Source of the DNA: an uncultured Candidatus Poseidoniales archaeon
GTDB taxonomy: Archaea > Thermoplasmatota > Poseidoniia > Poseidoniales > Thalassarchaeaceae
Direction: 5' to 3'
Length of the DNA: 37,745 nt
Assembly (NCBI GenBank): GCA_902573085.1
Contig: CACGHY010000010.1
Span: forward strand, 1-37,745
Each line of letters begins with the position of its first letter. Positions within the stretch are counted from its first letter, which is position 1. The position numbers and the translations under genes are program-made. Under the pieces are notes generated by a model. The model had not been told where the DNA came from. It worked only from the letters and a program-made list of their open reading frames with translations, and made no database searches. Positions 28,337 to 37,236 of this stretch are shown here, piece by piece.

Positions 28337-30976
28337 ATGCAGTGGGAGGAGGAGGTCTGCATCGTTTCGGGAGACAACAGGGCATGGCAGGAAGAGCCAA
28401 AAACAGTCATCGAACTATGGTGTAGGTCAAGATCTGGACATTCGTCCATGCTACTAGTCAACGGCCTCAGACCGTATGTCGAGATATCCGATCCAAAGTC
28501 CGATGGGGGCTCAGATGAACCCGAATTTCTGAGCAAAGTATCCTCCGTGAGGGGGGTTCAGGGAGAGCCTGAGTCAAGTGGAATGAAACTCTCCCAAGAC
28601 GGAGTCGTCAGACCACACTACCGAGTCTACGTAAATGATACTACCAAGGTCAGAGGAGTTAGGAAATCATTATCCGAACAAGGATGGAGGGTTACGAGCG
28701 CTGATATCCTATTTTTCCAGCGGCTTCTTCTTGATTTAGACCTTGGACCCCACATTGCTACGAAAGGAGAAGTTCTCTGGGCAGGTGAGAGGGCTCCAGA
28801 GGGAGCGAAGACACCGGAGAACACCAATAGGGAAACCGCTGAGAAGAGGATACAAGCAGTTGGTGGCTCAGGAATCTATCCTCTGGACATGGTAGTGTCC
28901 TGCGATATCAGTGGCTTGAGTAGGGCTGAGCCGTTCCCAGCCCCATTCGTCACCATGTCGTTCGACCTCGAGACCAGCATCGCAGACAACACCATACTGT
29001 GTGCAGCAGCGGTGGTAGACAGATACGGAGAAAGGAAGGAATACCCAATAACAGGTGATGAGAAGGAAATACTGGAGAAACTCACAGATGTGGTGAGAAC
29101 AGAGGATCCCGACTTCATAACTGGATACAACATCGATAACTTCGATCTCCCGAGAATGGAGGAAAGATCAGAATATGTCGACACGGAATCTGAGATGGAT
29201 AGATCAGCTCTTTTGGGTTGGGGCAGAGTTCCGATGAATGAGGCAGAGACCAAGCGCGGCTGGAGGAAGCCAGGGAGAATCTTTCCTAATCGGGAGCAGA
29301 ACAGGACCTGGACAATAAAGGGTAGAATACCTCTGGATGCCTGGTGGCAGGCGAGACAGACCCTTAGGCCTCAGAGAGAGTCTCTGAGGTATGTATCACA
29401 ACTCCTCTGGCCTGATGATGAAGAGATGCAGAAGATGGATATCGATGCCAGCAAGATGGACGAGGAATGGGCCTCCAGACCTGATGAGGTGCTGGAGTAT
29501 TGTGTACGCGATACAGTACTGCCTCTGGACATACTGGAGAAAATGAAGTCAATAGCGAGGAAGGAGGCCCTTGCATCGGTTTCTCTGACAACTGTAGACA
29601 TTGCAGCAACCAGTACAACTAGCCGTTGGATAGACTCACTGGTTATCCGGTTAGCTGATAGGAGCGGTGTCGCAGTCCCGAACACCAACCAAGGTCCTAG
29701 GAAGCAGGATAAGATAGCCGGAGGTTATGTTCACGAGGTTGAACCAGGAGTTAAGCCCTGGGTTGTCGTTCTTGATTTCAAGTCGATGTATCCCTCAATA
29801 ATGATTTCCAACAACATCTGCTCGACAACCCTGGTTCGTGATGGAAGCGAAGACGACTCTCATAGTGTTTCCCCAGTCAGCAATACGAGATACATCTCTA
29901 AGGAAGAGAGGCTAGGTCTGGTTCCACAGCTCCTTCAGGGTCTAATGGACAGCAGGGATGGACACAAAGCCGCTCTTGAGAAGGCTAAGAATGATGGCGA
30001 CGATGCCGAGGCTTTCCTCCAAGATCAGTTGCAGTACGCAGTGAAAATACTAATGAACTCGTTCTATGGAGTTTTTGCATCGAACTTCTACAGATTCACC
30101 CATCCGAGCCTTGGTGCGAGCATAACGGAGTGGGCACGTCATAACATCAAGGACATAATCTCCAAAGTCGAGGAAGACGGTGATGATGTTGTGTATTCCG
30201 ACACCGACTCGATATTCGTGATAGCACCAACTGATGGAGCCCCTATGAACAAACCATCAGGGGGGGTGGACCTTGAGTATTGGGAGAATGCCAGGAGCTC
30301 CACCCTTGAATTCGGCCAGTCACTGGCTGAACGCTTCACCAGAGAAGGAGCAGAGCTGGAGTTTGAGACCGCACTCTCGTCTTTCTTCAGCCATGGAGCA
30401 AAGAAACGCTACGTAGGTAGACTCGTGTGGCCCAGAGAGGAGATGCTGATTAGAGGGTACGAAGTAAGGCGAACCGACTCTTTCCAACTCCTCTCCGACA
30501 CTATGACCCAGATGTTCGAGATGATACTGGATGGTAACGAAATTGGCGCTGTAGACATGACCAAGTCAGTAATTGACAGGGTTAAGGCTGGAGAAGTAGA
30601 AACATCCGAACTCGTAATCAGTAGGGCCTGTAAAGGAAAGTGGAACAGCAAGAAAGAGGAATGGGACTTCAGCGTTTACAAGAATGAGGACGGACTTCCC
30701 TACGTCAGAGCGGCCAAACAGAGAATTGCAGAAGGTCTGCAGTTTACCCCTGGTATGAAGGTAGGCTATATCGTCACCGAACCCGACGAAGGTGAGAAGA
30801 AGCTAGGCGTGAGGGCCTGGTTGGTAGATGAGATAGGCGGGGATCCACCCGACTACGACAGGAAATACTACTCTGAGCGACTCGCTAAGTCACTGGGACG
30901 AGTGACCGAGGCATTCGGATGGGACGAAAAGAACTTGCTCAAGGGCAATAGGCAGAGCAACTTATTCGATTTTTAG
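28337..30976 (+). CDS. polB: Family B DNA polymerase with 3'-5' exonuclease
   Basis: A replicative-type polymerase of 879 residues. The exonuclease motifs are present: MSFDLETS near residue 207 (Exo I, Asp and Glu), GYNIDNFDLPRM near 262 (Exo II) and EYCVRDTVLPL near 390 (Exo III). The polymerase motifs are DFKSMYPSIM near 479 (motif A), KILMNSFYGVFAS near 569 (motif B) and YSDTDSIF near 620 (motif C with both metal aspartates). The extreme C-terminus QSNLFDF fits a PCNA-interacting (PIP) box. The ATG at 28337 gives MQWEEEV; an upstream GTG at 28316 is less likely. It replicates the chromosome together with the GINS/MCM/PCNA machinery, one subunit of which is encoded at 35372-36238. Confidence 0.97.
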   Translation: MQWEEEVCIVSGDNRAWQEEPKTVIELWCRSRSGHSSMLLVNGLRPYVEISDPKSDGGSDEPEFLSKVSSVRGVQGEPESSGMKLSQDGVVRPHYRVYVNDTTKVRGVRKSLSEQGWRVTSADILFFQRLLLDLDLGPHIATKGEVLWAGERAPEGAKTPENTNRETAEKRIQAVGGSGIYPLDMVVSCDISGLSRAEPFPAPFVTMSFDLETSIADNTILCAAAVVDRYGERKEYPITGDEKEILEKLTDVVRTEDPDFITGYNIDNFDLPRMEERSEYVDTESEMDRSALLGWGRVPMNEAETKRGWRKPGRIFPNREQNRTWTIKGRIPLDAWWQARQTLRPQRESLRYVSQLLWPDDEEMQKMDIDASKMDEEWASRPDEVLEYCVRDTVLPLDILEKMKSIARKEALASVSLTTVDIAATSTTSRWIDSLVIRLADRSGVAVPNTNQGPRKQDKIAGGYVHEVEPGVKPWVVVLDFKSMYPSIMISNNICSTTLVRDGSEDDSHSVSPVSNTRYISKEERLGLVPQLLQGLMDSRDGHKAALEKAKNDGDDAEAFLQDQLQYAVKILMNSFYGVFASNFYRFTHPSLGASITEWARHNIKDIISKVEEDGDDVVYSDTDSIFVIAPTDGAPMNKPSGGVDLEYWENARSSTLEFGQSLAERFTREGAELEFETALSSFFSHGAKKRYVGRLVWPREEMLIRGYEVRRTDSFQLLSDTMTQMFEMILDGNEIGAVDMTKSVIDRVKAGEVETSELVISRACKGKWNSKKEEWDFSVYKNEDGLPYVRAAKQRIAEGLQFTPGMKVGYIVTEPDEGEKKLGVRAWLVDEIGGDPPDYDRKYYSERLAKSLGRVTEAFGWDEKNLLKGNRQSNLFDF

Positions 30977-30996
30977 GACATCATGGAGCCGTAGGA

Positions 30997-31007
30997 TTGA
31001 TTTTACT
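30997..31007 (+). promoter_or_regulatory. TATA-like element of the PKD lipoprotein gene
   Basis: TTGATTTTACT is centred 28 bases before the ATG at 31030, consistent with a leaderless transcript and with choosing that start. Confidence 0.45.
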
Positions 31008-31029
31008 CCGCTCCACCCCACACTTCAGA

Positions 31030-32223
31030 ATGGCGAGGACCCGAGACCTAGCATGCCTGATGGTGATTGTGTTTCTAGCACCAATGCTAGCCGGATGCAC
31101 TGACCTATTGGGAAGCAACAGCCCACCCACTGCAACCATGACAGTGGACCCGAGTGGGACCGTGAAAGCGGGTGATCCAGTAACATTCAGCGCTGCAGGC
31201 TCCTCCGATCCAGACGGGGACGCCCTCACTTTCGAATGGGACTTTGGAGACGGGAATACTGGAACCGGATTGACCACGAGCCACAGTTATGCCCAGCCAG
31301 GAAATTTCGTAGCAAAACTAGCAGTAGGAGACGGAACACACGAGGCATCGATCAGCAAGACGATTTCCGTAGTCGACTCAAGCGCTAGAGAGCCGAATGC
31401 GGAGATTACTTCCAGCAAGGATAACGATTGCGAGGGAGAAGAGCCTTCCGCTAGTGGAAATATGGTGATTGTATGGGTGTGCGAGGATGACAACGATGTC
31501 AACGAGCGTGAAGTGGAGGTCTCAACGTCAGTCACACTGGATGGCTCAGACTCATGGGCAGGTTGCGATCCAGATGACTCGAGTTGTTACTCTGAGGAAT
31601 ATCTAGTAGAATGGAAATGGGATCTAGACACATACACGGACTCTGATAACGATGGAATCACAGATAATGACGTCGATGCATCAGGTGAGATATACACATG
31701 GGAATCTAGACCCGCAGGAGCTTGGGAAGTCAAGTTGACGGTTGTGGATAACAACGGTTTCGAGGATAGTACCAAGTCGATGGTTTACGTCAATTACAGG
31801 GGAGTCTGGAAGGATTTCGTGATTGACAGAGCTGCACCCAATCCTGTGATAATGACTTGGGAATACCCTGTCACCTACGATCAGGAGTCAAAGGACAGGA
31901 TAAGATACATGAGGGCCAAACTTTCCTACCCAAAGGAGGATGATGACCAGCCAGGAGGAGGTCTACCGGGACAAACCACCGATAATCGCCTGGATCTTTA
32001 CATGTACAACAGCACTGATGAGGCTGTTTCGAATACCTCAGGAATTGAGAATGACAACAGAGATGCAGGAGACTGCGGAAGCGACGAGTTCTGTGTATGG
32101 ATGGTAATCGGGGGCTCGACAGTTAGGGGCTTCCTACCAGGGGACTGGACGGTGGACCTGGAGAATGCAGAGACCCACAACACTGAGGTCAATGAGTTCG
32201 TGATTGAATTACAGTATCGTTAA
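31030..32223 (+). CDS. PKD-domain lipoprotein
   Basis: An exported protein of 397 residues. The signal sequence ends in a lipobox (LAGC at about residue 23), so it should be lipid-anchored on the cell surface. A PKD domain follows at about residues 33-115: AGDPVTFSAAGSSDPDGD, FEWDFGDGNTG, then SHSYAQPGNFVAKLAV. A second, degenerate PKD-like domain at about 160-250 carries VEWKWDLDTYTDSDNDGITD, with a calcium-type DSDNDG loop. The last 130 residues are unassigned and may be another beta domain. PKD domains serve in surface protein contacts. The ATG at 31030 is chosen because it places the signal peptide correctly and has a TATA-like element 28 bases before it. It is downstream of polB by 53 bases. 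Confidence 0.88.
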   Translation: MARTRDLACLMVIVFLAPMLAGCTDLLGSNSPPTATMTVDPSGTVKAGDPVTFSAAGSSDPDGDALTFEWDFGDGNTGTGLTTSHSYAQPGNFVAKLAVGDGTHEASISKTISVVDSSAREPNAEITSSKDNDCEGEEPSASGNMVIVWVCEDDNDVNEREVEVSTSVTLDGSDSWAGCDPDDSSCYSEEYLVEWKWDLDTYTDSDNDGITDNDVDASGEIYTWESRPAGAWEVKLTVVDNNGFEDSTKSMVYVNYRGVWKDFVIDRAAPNPVIMTWEYPVTYDQESKDRIRYMRAKLSYPKEDDDQPGGGLPGQTTDNRLDLYMYNSTDEAVSNTSGIENDNRDAGDCGSDEFCVWMVIGGSTVRGFLPGDWTVDLENAETHNTEVNEFVIELQYR

Positions 32224-32292
32224 TTTCTGGAATCCACTGAAAGCTAGATAGTGGTAATCTGGGACTAGCATACCGAAAACCCCGGGGAACGG

Positions 32293-32300
32293 TTCATATA
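32293..32300 (+). promoter_or_regulatory. TATA box of the EF-1A gene
   Basis: TTCATATA lies 41-48 bases before the EF-1A ATG, so the transcript should start near 32320-32325 and have a short leader containing the Shine-Dalgarno GAGGTG (32329-32334). This differs from the leaderless genes nearby. Confidence 0.6.
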
Positions 32301-32336
32301 CACCTCTTCGGTCGGCGGGCCTACCTTAGAGGTGTA
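32299..32336. promoter_or_regulatory. 38-bp palindrome across the EF-1A promoter and Shine-Dalgarno
   Basis: Outer arms TACACCTCT (32299-32307) and AGAGGTGTA (32328-32336) are exact inverted copies. Inner pairs GGT/ACC (32310-32312 and 32323-32325) and GGC/GCC (32314-32316 and 32319-32321) share the same centre at 32317/32318. In all 15 of 19 positions are symmetric. The left arm begins in the TATA box and the right arm contains the Shine-Dalgarno. It could be a repressor operator or, if transcription starts upstream, an RNA hairpin that hides the ribosome binding site. Confidence 0.65.
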
Positions 32337-32340
32337 AACA

Positions 32341-33624
32341 ATGAGTTCACAATGGGAAGACAAGAGCAAACCGCATCTGAATATCGTTTTCGTAGGTCAC
32401 GTCGATCACGGAAAGTCAACAACAGTCGGAAGACTGTTGCTAGATAGCGGCCACATAGAGCAACACGTGATTGAGAAGTTCGAGCAGGAAGCTTCAGAGC
32501 GAGGGAAGGCCGGTTTCGGTTTCGCCTACGTTATGGACGGACTTAAGGAGGAAAGGGAGAGAGGGATTACTATCGACGTCGCTCACAAGGAGTTCTTCAC
32601 ACCAAAGTACTACTTCACGGTCATCGACGCTCCTGGTCACCGAGACTTCGTAAAGAACATGATCACTGGAACTAGCCAAGCAGATGCTGCGGTTCTGAAT
32701 GTGGCCGCAAACGATGGCGTAAACGCTCAGACCAAGGAGCACGCCTTCCTGGCAAAGGTGCTTGGAGTAAAGGAGCTCATTGTCAACATCAACAAGATGG
32801 ACATCAGTGGTGTGGACTGGTCCGAGGACAAGTACAAGAGCGCAGTCGAGGAAGTCTCCAATCTTCTAAAGATGGCAGGTTTCAACCCTGCAGATATCCC
32901 ATTCGTGCCATGCAGCGCACTTGCTGGGGACAACGTCTTCAACAAGAGCGACAATACTCCATGGTACAGCGGACCAACTCTGTTCGAGGCTATCGACGCA
33001 GTGGAAATGCCGCCAAAGCCAACTGACAGGCCCCTCAGGCTACCCATCCAGGATGTATACAAGATCAGTGGAATCGGGACTGTTCCAGTAGGAAAGGTCG
33101 AGACAGGTGTCCTCGAGAGAGGAAAGACCGTTGTTTTCAACCCCAGTCAGAAGTCTGCAGAGGTCAAGGATATTGAGATGCATCACACTAGCCACGCTAA
33201 AGCAGAGCCAGGTGACAACGTCGGTTTCAACGTCCGTGGCTTGGCCGCTAACGATATCCGCAGAGGAGACGTCGCAGGTTATTCTGACAGTGAGCCGATG
33301 TTCGTCAGACACGACGAGACATTTGTGGGCCAGATACAGCTTATGGACATACCAAAGGCAATCGGGTCTGGATACACTCCAGTGTTCCACGCTCACACCG
33401 CCCAGGTAGCTGTCCGATTCGTGGAACTTCTTGAGAACTCCAAAACCAAGGAGGCCAATCCAGCATTCCTAAAGACTGGAGATGCGGCTCTCGTGCGCTT
33501 CGCACCTACCAAGCCGATGGCCATCGAGCAGATGGATGCTTTCCCCGAGTTGTCCAGGTTCGCAATCAGAGACATGGGCAAGACCGTGGCCGCAGGCGTC
33601 TGTATGAAGATAGAGAAGAAGTGA
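32341..33624 (+). CDS. tuf: Translation elongation factor 1A (EF-1 alpha)
   Basis: A 427-residue GTPase that delivers aminoacyl-tRNA to the ribosome. The G motifs are GHVDHGKST (G1), [10 protein letters not shown] (G2 region), [15 protein letters not shown] (G3), [12 protein letters not shown] (G4, NKMD) and the CSALAGDN region (G5). Domains 2 and 3 follow from about residue 225, with [21 protein letters not shown] and GRVETG-type [12 protein letters not shown]. It is the archaeal type, not bacterial EF-Tu. The ATG is preceded by GAGGTG six bases upstream, one of the better ribosome binding sites in the window. It is followed 18 bases later by uS10, an arrangement common in archaea. Confidence 0.98.
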   Translation: MSSQWEDKSKPHLNIVFVGHVDHGKSTTVGRLLLDSGHIEQHVIEKFEQEASERGKAGFGFAYVMDGLKEERERGITIDVAHKEFFTPKYYFTVIDAPGHRDFVKNMITGTSQADAAVLNVAANDGVNAQTKEHAFLAKVLGVKELIVNINKMDISGVDWSEDKYKSAVEEVSNLLKMAGFNPADIPFVPCSALAGDNVFNKSDNTPWYSGPTLFEAIDAVEMPPKPTDRPLRLPIQDVYKISGIGTVPVGKVETGVLERGKTVVFNPSQKSAEVKDIEMHHTSHAKAEPGDNVGFNVRGLAANDIRRGDVAGYSDSEPMFVRHDETFVGQIQLMDIPKAIGSGYTPVFHAHTAQVAVRFVELLENSKTKEANPAFLKTGDAALVRFAPTKPMAIEQMDAFPELSRFAIRDMGKTVAAGVCMKIEKK

Positions 33625-33642
33625 TGCGACCCTGGTGAAGTT

Positions 33643-33972
33643 ATGCCGGTTGTCACAACGATCAAGCTTACCGGCGACAACCATCAAGACGTAGACTTAG
33701 TCTGTCAGCAAATTAAGGCCATTTCCGACGAGACAGGAGTAAATCTGAGAGGGCCCATACCTCTCCCAACACGAAGGCTGGTTGTTCCATGCAGAAAAAG
33801 CCCAGATGGCGAGGGTTCTGAGACTTGGGACCACTGGGAGATGAGAGTCCATAAGAGACTTCTAGAACTGGTTACAAACACTGCGAAGGATGAGAAATCG
33901 CTGAGAAAGGTCCTGAGAATACCCATCCCGGACTCGGTAACTATCGAGCTCTCTCTAAGGAACCTCGATTGA
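33643..33972 (+). CDS. rpsJ: Ribosomal protein S10 (uS10)
   Basis: A 109-residue small-subunit protein near the decoding head. The family motif GPIPLPTRRLVVPCRKSPDGEG is clear, and WEMRVHKRLLEL followed by IPDSVTIELSL is typical of the C-terminus. It is cotranscribed with the EF-1A gene (18-base gap), with a GGTGA ribosome binding site four bases before the ATG. This EF-1A/S10 pair is conserved in archaea. It ends two bases before the convergent peptidase gene. Confidence 0.97.
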   Translation: MPVVTTIKLTGDNHQDVDLVCQQIKAISDETGVNLRGPIPLPTRRLVVPCRKSPDGEGSETWDHWEMRVHKRLLELVTNTAKDEKSLRKVLRIPIPDSVTIELSLRNLD

Positions 33973-33974
33973 GT

Positions 33975-35321
33975 CTAAAGTAACCCTTCTTCTCTCGCTA
34001 GGGAACCCATCGGGTCCCAGGCTGGGAGGACCATTGGGTCCCCTTCCAACCCACTCTTCATCTCATCAGTGAGATAGTCCTTTGGAGCAGCTATCTCGAA
34101 CATATGCTCATCATACCAGTTATCGTTCATCGTGTAGAATCCCTTCTCTCCACTGTCTTCAGAACCCCAGGAGTTCTCAACTCTCCATCTTCGGGGCTTT
34201 CCATCTACCACATCAACCCCAGTGAATAACATTGCATGGGTCATCATTGTCTGCCCAAACCTCAAACGATCAGCCTTCTCCATCCCGAATTCAACTCCAT
34301 ACAATCCCTCTAGATCGTACAGATCAGCATCCCATAGCCCCCTCTTGCGAGCCATGTTCTTTCCGACGTCACATCCCATCCAAACGGGAATACCGTCCTC
34401 AAGCAGTCTCTGCGTGATGTCCTTCATCTCATCAGATGGAACGTTGAGATAAACCACGGGAGGCCCTCCAGCTACGTTTTGTAGAAAATCTACTGTATAA
34501 GTTCGATAGTACTCGTTTCTTGGATCGTTCACGATGCAAACATAATCCTCCCAATCTACTTCAACATACTCAGCGACAAACTCTAGAGGAGACATTGTCC
34601 CCTTCCTGTGGAATTGGTTATCCTTGTCTCTCCACTGCCAGTCAAACTTCTCTGGAGGGGTTCCAAGATGGATGCAAAGAACTCTCCAAATCTCTTTCAT
34701 CCTCTCCTCTTTATGCTTCCGCGCCTCATTATCGGATCCTCCACCGTCAAGAATCCCTCTTATCTCGCTTGCAGTTGTCCGCAAGATGTCCTTCAGTACT
34801 GTGTTCATCGACCTAGTGCTGCTACTGCTGTGTGACTCTGGATATGCTGACATTGGAACCAAACCGTGCTTCCTGATGAGGTTCATGGCCATGTTCCACT
34901 GTCCACCATCTCCAATTGGATCGCTAAGTAGAAAGTGAATAGTTCGATCATCAACCGGTCTGTCGGAAGTAGCTAGCATGGCCTCTAGGAAGTGATTTGA
35001 TCTTTCGAGCTTGTCCCAGAAGTGGATATGAGCCTGACTGAATTCGAAATTCTTCACATTCATCTTCTTCATCGCACCTACTCTGAATAGATTCAGGGTG
35101 GCAAAAAGCCAACAACGACCGCTTCTTCTCTGGTTTGTGGCGCTCCACTCATCCAGTTTCGTACTGAAGGAGAAATCCATGTTTTGTACTAGATCCCTAC
35201 GAAGAGCCAGAGTTGATAGTTCGGTATTACTGACTGCATTCTGAGCAACAGTAGCCGAAGGGTCCGAATCGAATGACTTCCTGAATTCCTCAATCTGTTC
35301 TTCAGTTACTCCCTTGGACAT
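33975..35321 (-). CDS. pepC: Aminopeptidase C / bleomycin hydrolase family (peptidase C1B)
   Basis: A cytoplasmic papain-fold cysteine peptidase of about 448 residues. The catalytic set is visible: Gln64 and the nucleophile Cys70 in NQRRSGRCWLFATLN, the His in TMMTHAMLFTGV near residue 365 and Asn in ENSWGSEDSGEKGF near 390. PepC/bleomycin hydrolase enzymes form hexameric barrels that trim peptides from the N-terminus. The family is common in bacteria and eukaryotes but uncommon in archaea. There is no signal peptide, so it acts in the cytoplasm on peptides. The ATG at 35321 is preferred over a TTG at 35333. It is convergent with uS10. Confidence 0.93.
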   Translation of the reverse strand: MSKGVTEEQIEEFRKSFDSDPSATVAQNAVSNTELSTLALRRDLVQNMDFSFSTKLDEWSATNQRRSGRCWLFATLNLFRVGAMKKMNVKNFEFSQAHIHFWDKLERSNHFLEAMLATSDRPVDDRTIHFLLSDPIGDGGQWNMAMNLIRKHGLVPMSAYPESHSSSSTRSMNTVLKDILRTTASEIRGILDGGGSDNEARKHKEERMKEIWRVLCIHLGTPPEKFDWQWRDKDNQFHRKGTMSPLEFVAEYVEVDWEDYVCIVNDPRNEYYRTYTVDFLQNVAGGPPVVYLNVPSDEMKDITQRLLEDGIPVWMGCDVGKNMARKRGLWDADLYDLEGLYGVEFGMEKADRLRFGQTMMTHAMLFTGVDVVDGKPRRWRVENSWGSEDSGEKGFYTMNDNWYDEHMFEIAAPKDYLTDEMKSGLEGDPMVLPAWDPMGSLAREEGLL

Positions 35322-35371
35322 ATTATCTCTCAAACATCGTCCGGAACAGAAGAGAATTAGTAATTGCCCTG

Positions 35372-36238
35372 CTATACCGGGGCTGCTTCAGCTAGGCCCG
35401 CTGCAATTAGAATCTCAGCAATCAATGATGGACAGGTCTCGATGTCACCCTGCGTAAGAACGACCTCTGAACCGTCTGCCATTAGAATAGGATCCTCGAC
35501 GTCCTTCAGGACTTTGATTCTCAGAAGATTGTCCGATTCTTTGCTGGGTTGCTCTTCCATAGAACCAGACTCGGAAGGAGATGATGCGTGTTCAGGGTAA
35601 TCATCCATCTTGCGGATCCTGTCCTCTTCGTCAAAGTCCGGCTCTTCCCATTCCTCCTCCATCGGGGTGACTCTTTCGGTGGTAGGCTCATGTTCCACAT
35701 CATCTGAGTAGTTCCTGAGAGTCTCGCCAACTTCCGTGACCACACCTACGGACTCAGAGTAACCTAGCATATTTGGCCAAGAAGTAGAGGCCTTGTACAT
35801 CTCAGTGAGATCCTTCAGACCATTATAGAAAACCCTCTCAGCAGGGTCGTGCTTTTTCCAATCCAGCAACGGCAAGCCGATACTTTCACTGGAGTCCTTT
35901 TTCACGGAATTTAGTAGGTTTGAGGTGATAGCATGACGCGTAAATGAAGCAAGCCTGATTCTAGTCAAATCTCTGACGCATGTTCTCGCAACCCCAAGCC
36001 TTCTAGACAGAAGTTGGGCCTTAGCAGTCATCCCTTCTTCTCTCACAGTCTCAGAGAGCTCAGTTTCCATGTTCTGCAATAACTGACCAACTGCATCCCA
36101 GAAACCGATCCCGTCTGGAATAGCTACATCTACCGGAATATCGCTTCCCCTTTGTTTTCTGGTGACCTCTATTAGTGATTTATGGATAGACTCCAGTTCT
36201 CCCTTCGATAGTCTACGAGGTTCAGAACCGACTGTCAT
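35372..36238 (-). CDS. GINS complex subunit, Gins51-like
   Basis: GINS joins MCM helicase and Cdc45/RecJ at the replication fork. This 288-residue protein has a helical A domain at residues 20-170 (TAKAQLLSRRLGVARTCVRD and LTRIRLASFTRHAI, the arginine-rich helix expected there). A long acidic linker (EEEWEEPDFDEEDRIRKMDDY) is followed by a small B domain at the C-terminus: RIKVLKDVEDPILMADGS, EVVLTQGDIETCPSL and IAEILIAAGLAE. The order A then B is that of Gins51. The linker of about 70 residues is long for the family. The ATG at 36238 was chosen over a TTG at 36247. No second GINS subunit (Gins23) is in the window. It is upstream of the peptidase on the same strand. Confidence 0.78.
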   Translation of the reverse strand: MTVGSEPRRLSKGELESIHKSLIEVTRKQRGSDIPVDVAIPDGIGFWDAVGQLLQNMETELSETVREEGMTAKAQLLSRRLGVARTCVRDLTRIRLASFTRHAITSNLLNSVKKDSSESIGLPLLDWKKHDPAERVFYNGLKDLTEMYKASTSWPNMLGYSESVGVVTEVGETLRNYSDDVEHEPTTERVTPMEEEWEEPDFDEEDRIRKMDDYPEHASSPSESGSMEEQPSKESDNLLRIKVLKDVEDPILMADGSEVVLTQGDIETCPSLIAEILIAAGLAEAAPV

Positions 36239-36317
36239 CAACACCAACTACCCATCATCCCACGAAGGAGATACATCAACAATTCCTTGTGAAATTGACA
36301 ATGACCATCATGCGGGA

Positions 36318-36326
36318 GAATAAAAT
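36318..36326 (+). promoter_or_regulatory. TATA box of tRNA-Leu
   Basis: GAATAAAAT is centred about 27 bases before the 5' end of the tRNA at 36349, the usual archaeal spacing, so this tRNA has its own promoter. Confidence 0.55.
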
Positions 36327-36348
36327 CCATGTCTCCACTCGCGAAGGT

Positions 36349-36433
36349 GCAGGTGTACCCGAGTGGTCAAAGGGGGAGGGCTCAAGATCCTCTGCATAGC
36401 GCTTCGCAGGTTCGAATCCTGCCGCCTGCACCA
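36349..36433 (+). tRNA. tRNA-Leu (anticodon CAA) with encoded CCA
   Basis: The sequence folds as a class II tRNA of 85 bases. The acceptor arms are GCAGGTG (36349-36355) and CGCCTGC (36423-36429) with one G-U pair, discriminator A and encoded CCA (36431-36433). The anticodon loop is CTCAAGA, so the anticodon is CAA (reads UUG, leucine). The long variable arm and the T arm GCAGG-TTCGAAT-CCTGC are complete. No intron is seen. It ends two bases before the HAD phosphatase stop on the opposite strand. There is no sign of an integrated element next to it. Confidence 0.95.
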
Positions 36434-36435
36434 AT

Positions 36436-37155
36436 CTAGAATAAATTTAGTAGAGCCCTTAGAAGCTCCACAGAGCCATCCTTACCTCTTGACTCGGTAA
36501 TAAGATCCGCAGACATGGATACCTCTGGGAACTCATCGTTAACAGCAACTGAAAGTCCGACTACATCAAACATCGGTAAGTCATTCGGAGCATCCCCACA
36601 TGCGATTACTCTAGAGGGATCCATTCCTCTTTGCTCCAGGGCCACTTTCAATCCATTTGATTTGTTGAGTCCAGGACTTGCAATGTGTACAGCAAAGCCA
36701 GTGGAGACGACCTCTAGATCAGACCATTTGCTATCTGCAATTAGATCCCTAATCAATTCAAAGGATTCGGTTTCACTAAGGCACCATTCAGTCTCTCTCC
36801 ATCTGTTTGACTCAATTCCTCTTGGGTCCAAGCCATCGATTTTCGTGGCCAGCCACTCTACCGCTTCCTTCGCCCTGCTCCCATCGGAAAGAGCCAGAAT
36901 TTCATGACCTTCGCCACTGTCCCAGACCATACCTCCGTTCTCGGCCACTATGAAACCAGAGGCGCCTATAGCTTGCATGATTGGAGTAACATTCGGCAGA
37001 GTCCTACCTGAAGCCAGTGAAACTGGCATTACCTCCCTGTCAACCCTTCTTGCAAGCTTGACTAGATCTTCATGAAAACCCTCTCTATCCAGCAAAGTTC
37101 CATCCACATCAAATACTATCATATCCCAATTATCAGGGTCTGGGATTGCGACCAT
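36436..37155 (-). CDS. HAD-superfamily phosphatase (archaeal phosphoglycolate-phosphatase-like)
   Basis: A 239-residue HAD phosphatase with a type II cap. Motif I is MIVFDVDGTLLDREG (nucleophile Asp near residue 16), motif II SLASGRT, motif III a Lys near the NKSNGLKVALEQRG stretch and motif IV VIACGDAPNDLPMF. The cap domain lies at about residues 85-180 with VAENGGMVW at its entry. The pattern matches archaeal phosphoglycolate phosphatase (TA0175-like) and Cof-type sugar phosphatases. The exact substrate is uncertain; phosphoglycolate salvage is the most likely role. The ATG at 37155 is preferred over 37221. It is divergent from the metal ATPase gene. Confidence 0.87.
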   Translation of the reverse strand: MVAIPDPDNWDMIVFDVDGTLLDREGFHEDLVKLARRVDREVMPVSLASGRTLPNVTPIMQAIGASGFIVAENGGMVWDSGEGHEILALSDGSRAKEAVEWLATKIDGLDPRGIESNRWRETEWCLSETESFELIRDLIADSKWSDLEVVSTGFAVHIASPGLNKSNGLKVALEQRGMDPSRVIACGDAPNDLPMFDVVGLSVAVNDEFPEVSMSADLITESRGKDGSVELLRALLNLF

Positions 37156-37236
37156 GAACCCTGGGATTAATTCCTGTTGATGATTCCACCGACAAGAGAA
37201 CATCATCTTCAAGCCACACATTACTGTCGATCAATT

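Noticed and set aside
36349-36433. tRNA-Leu as an integration site
   Set aside because: No partial tRNA copy or integrase lies next to it and both neighbours are ordinary genes.
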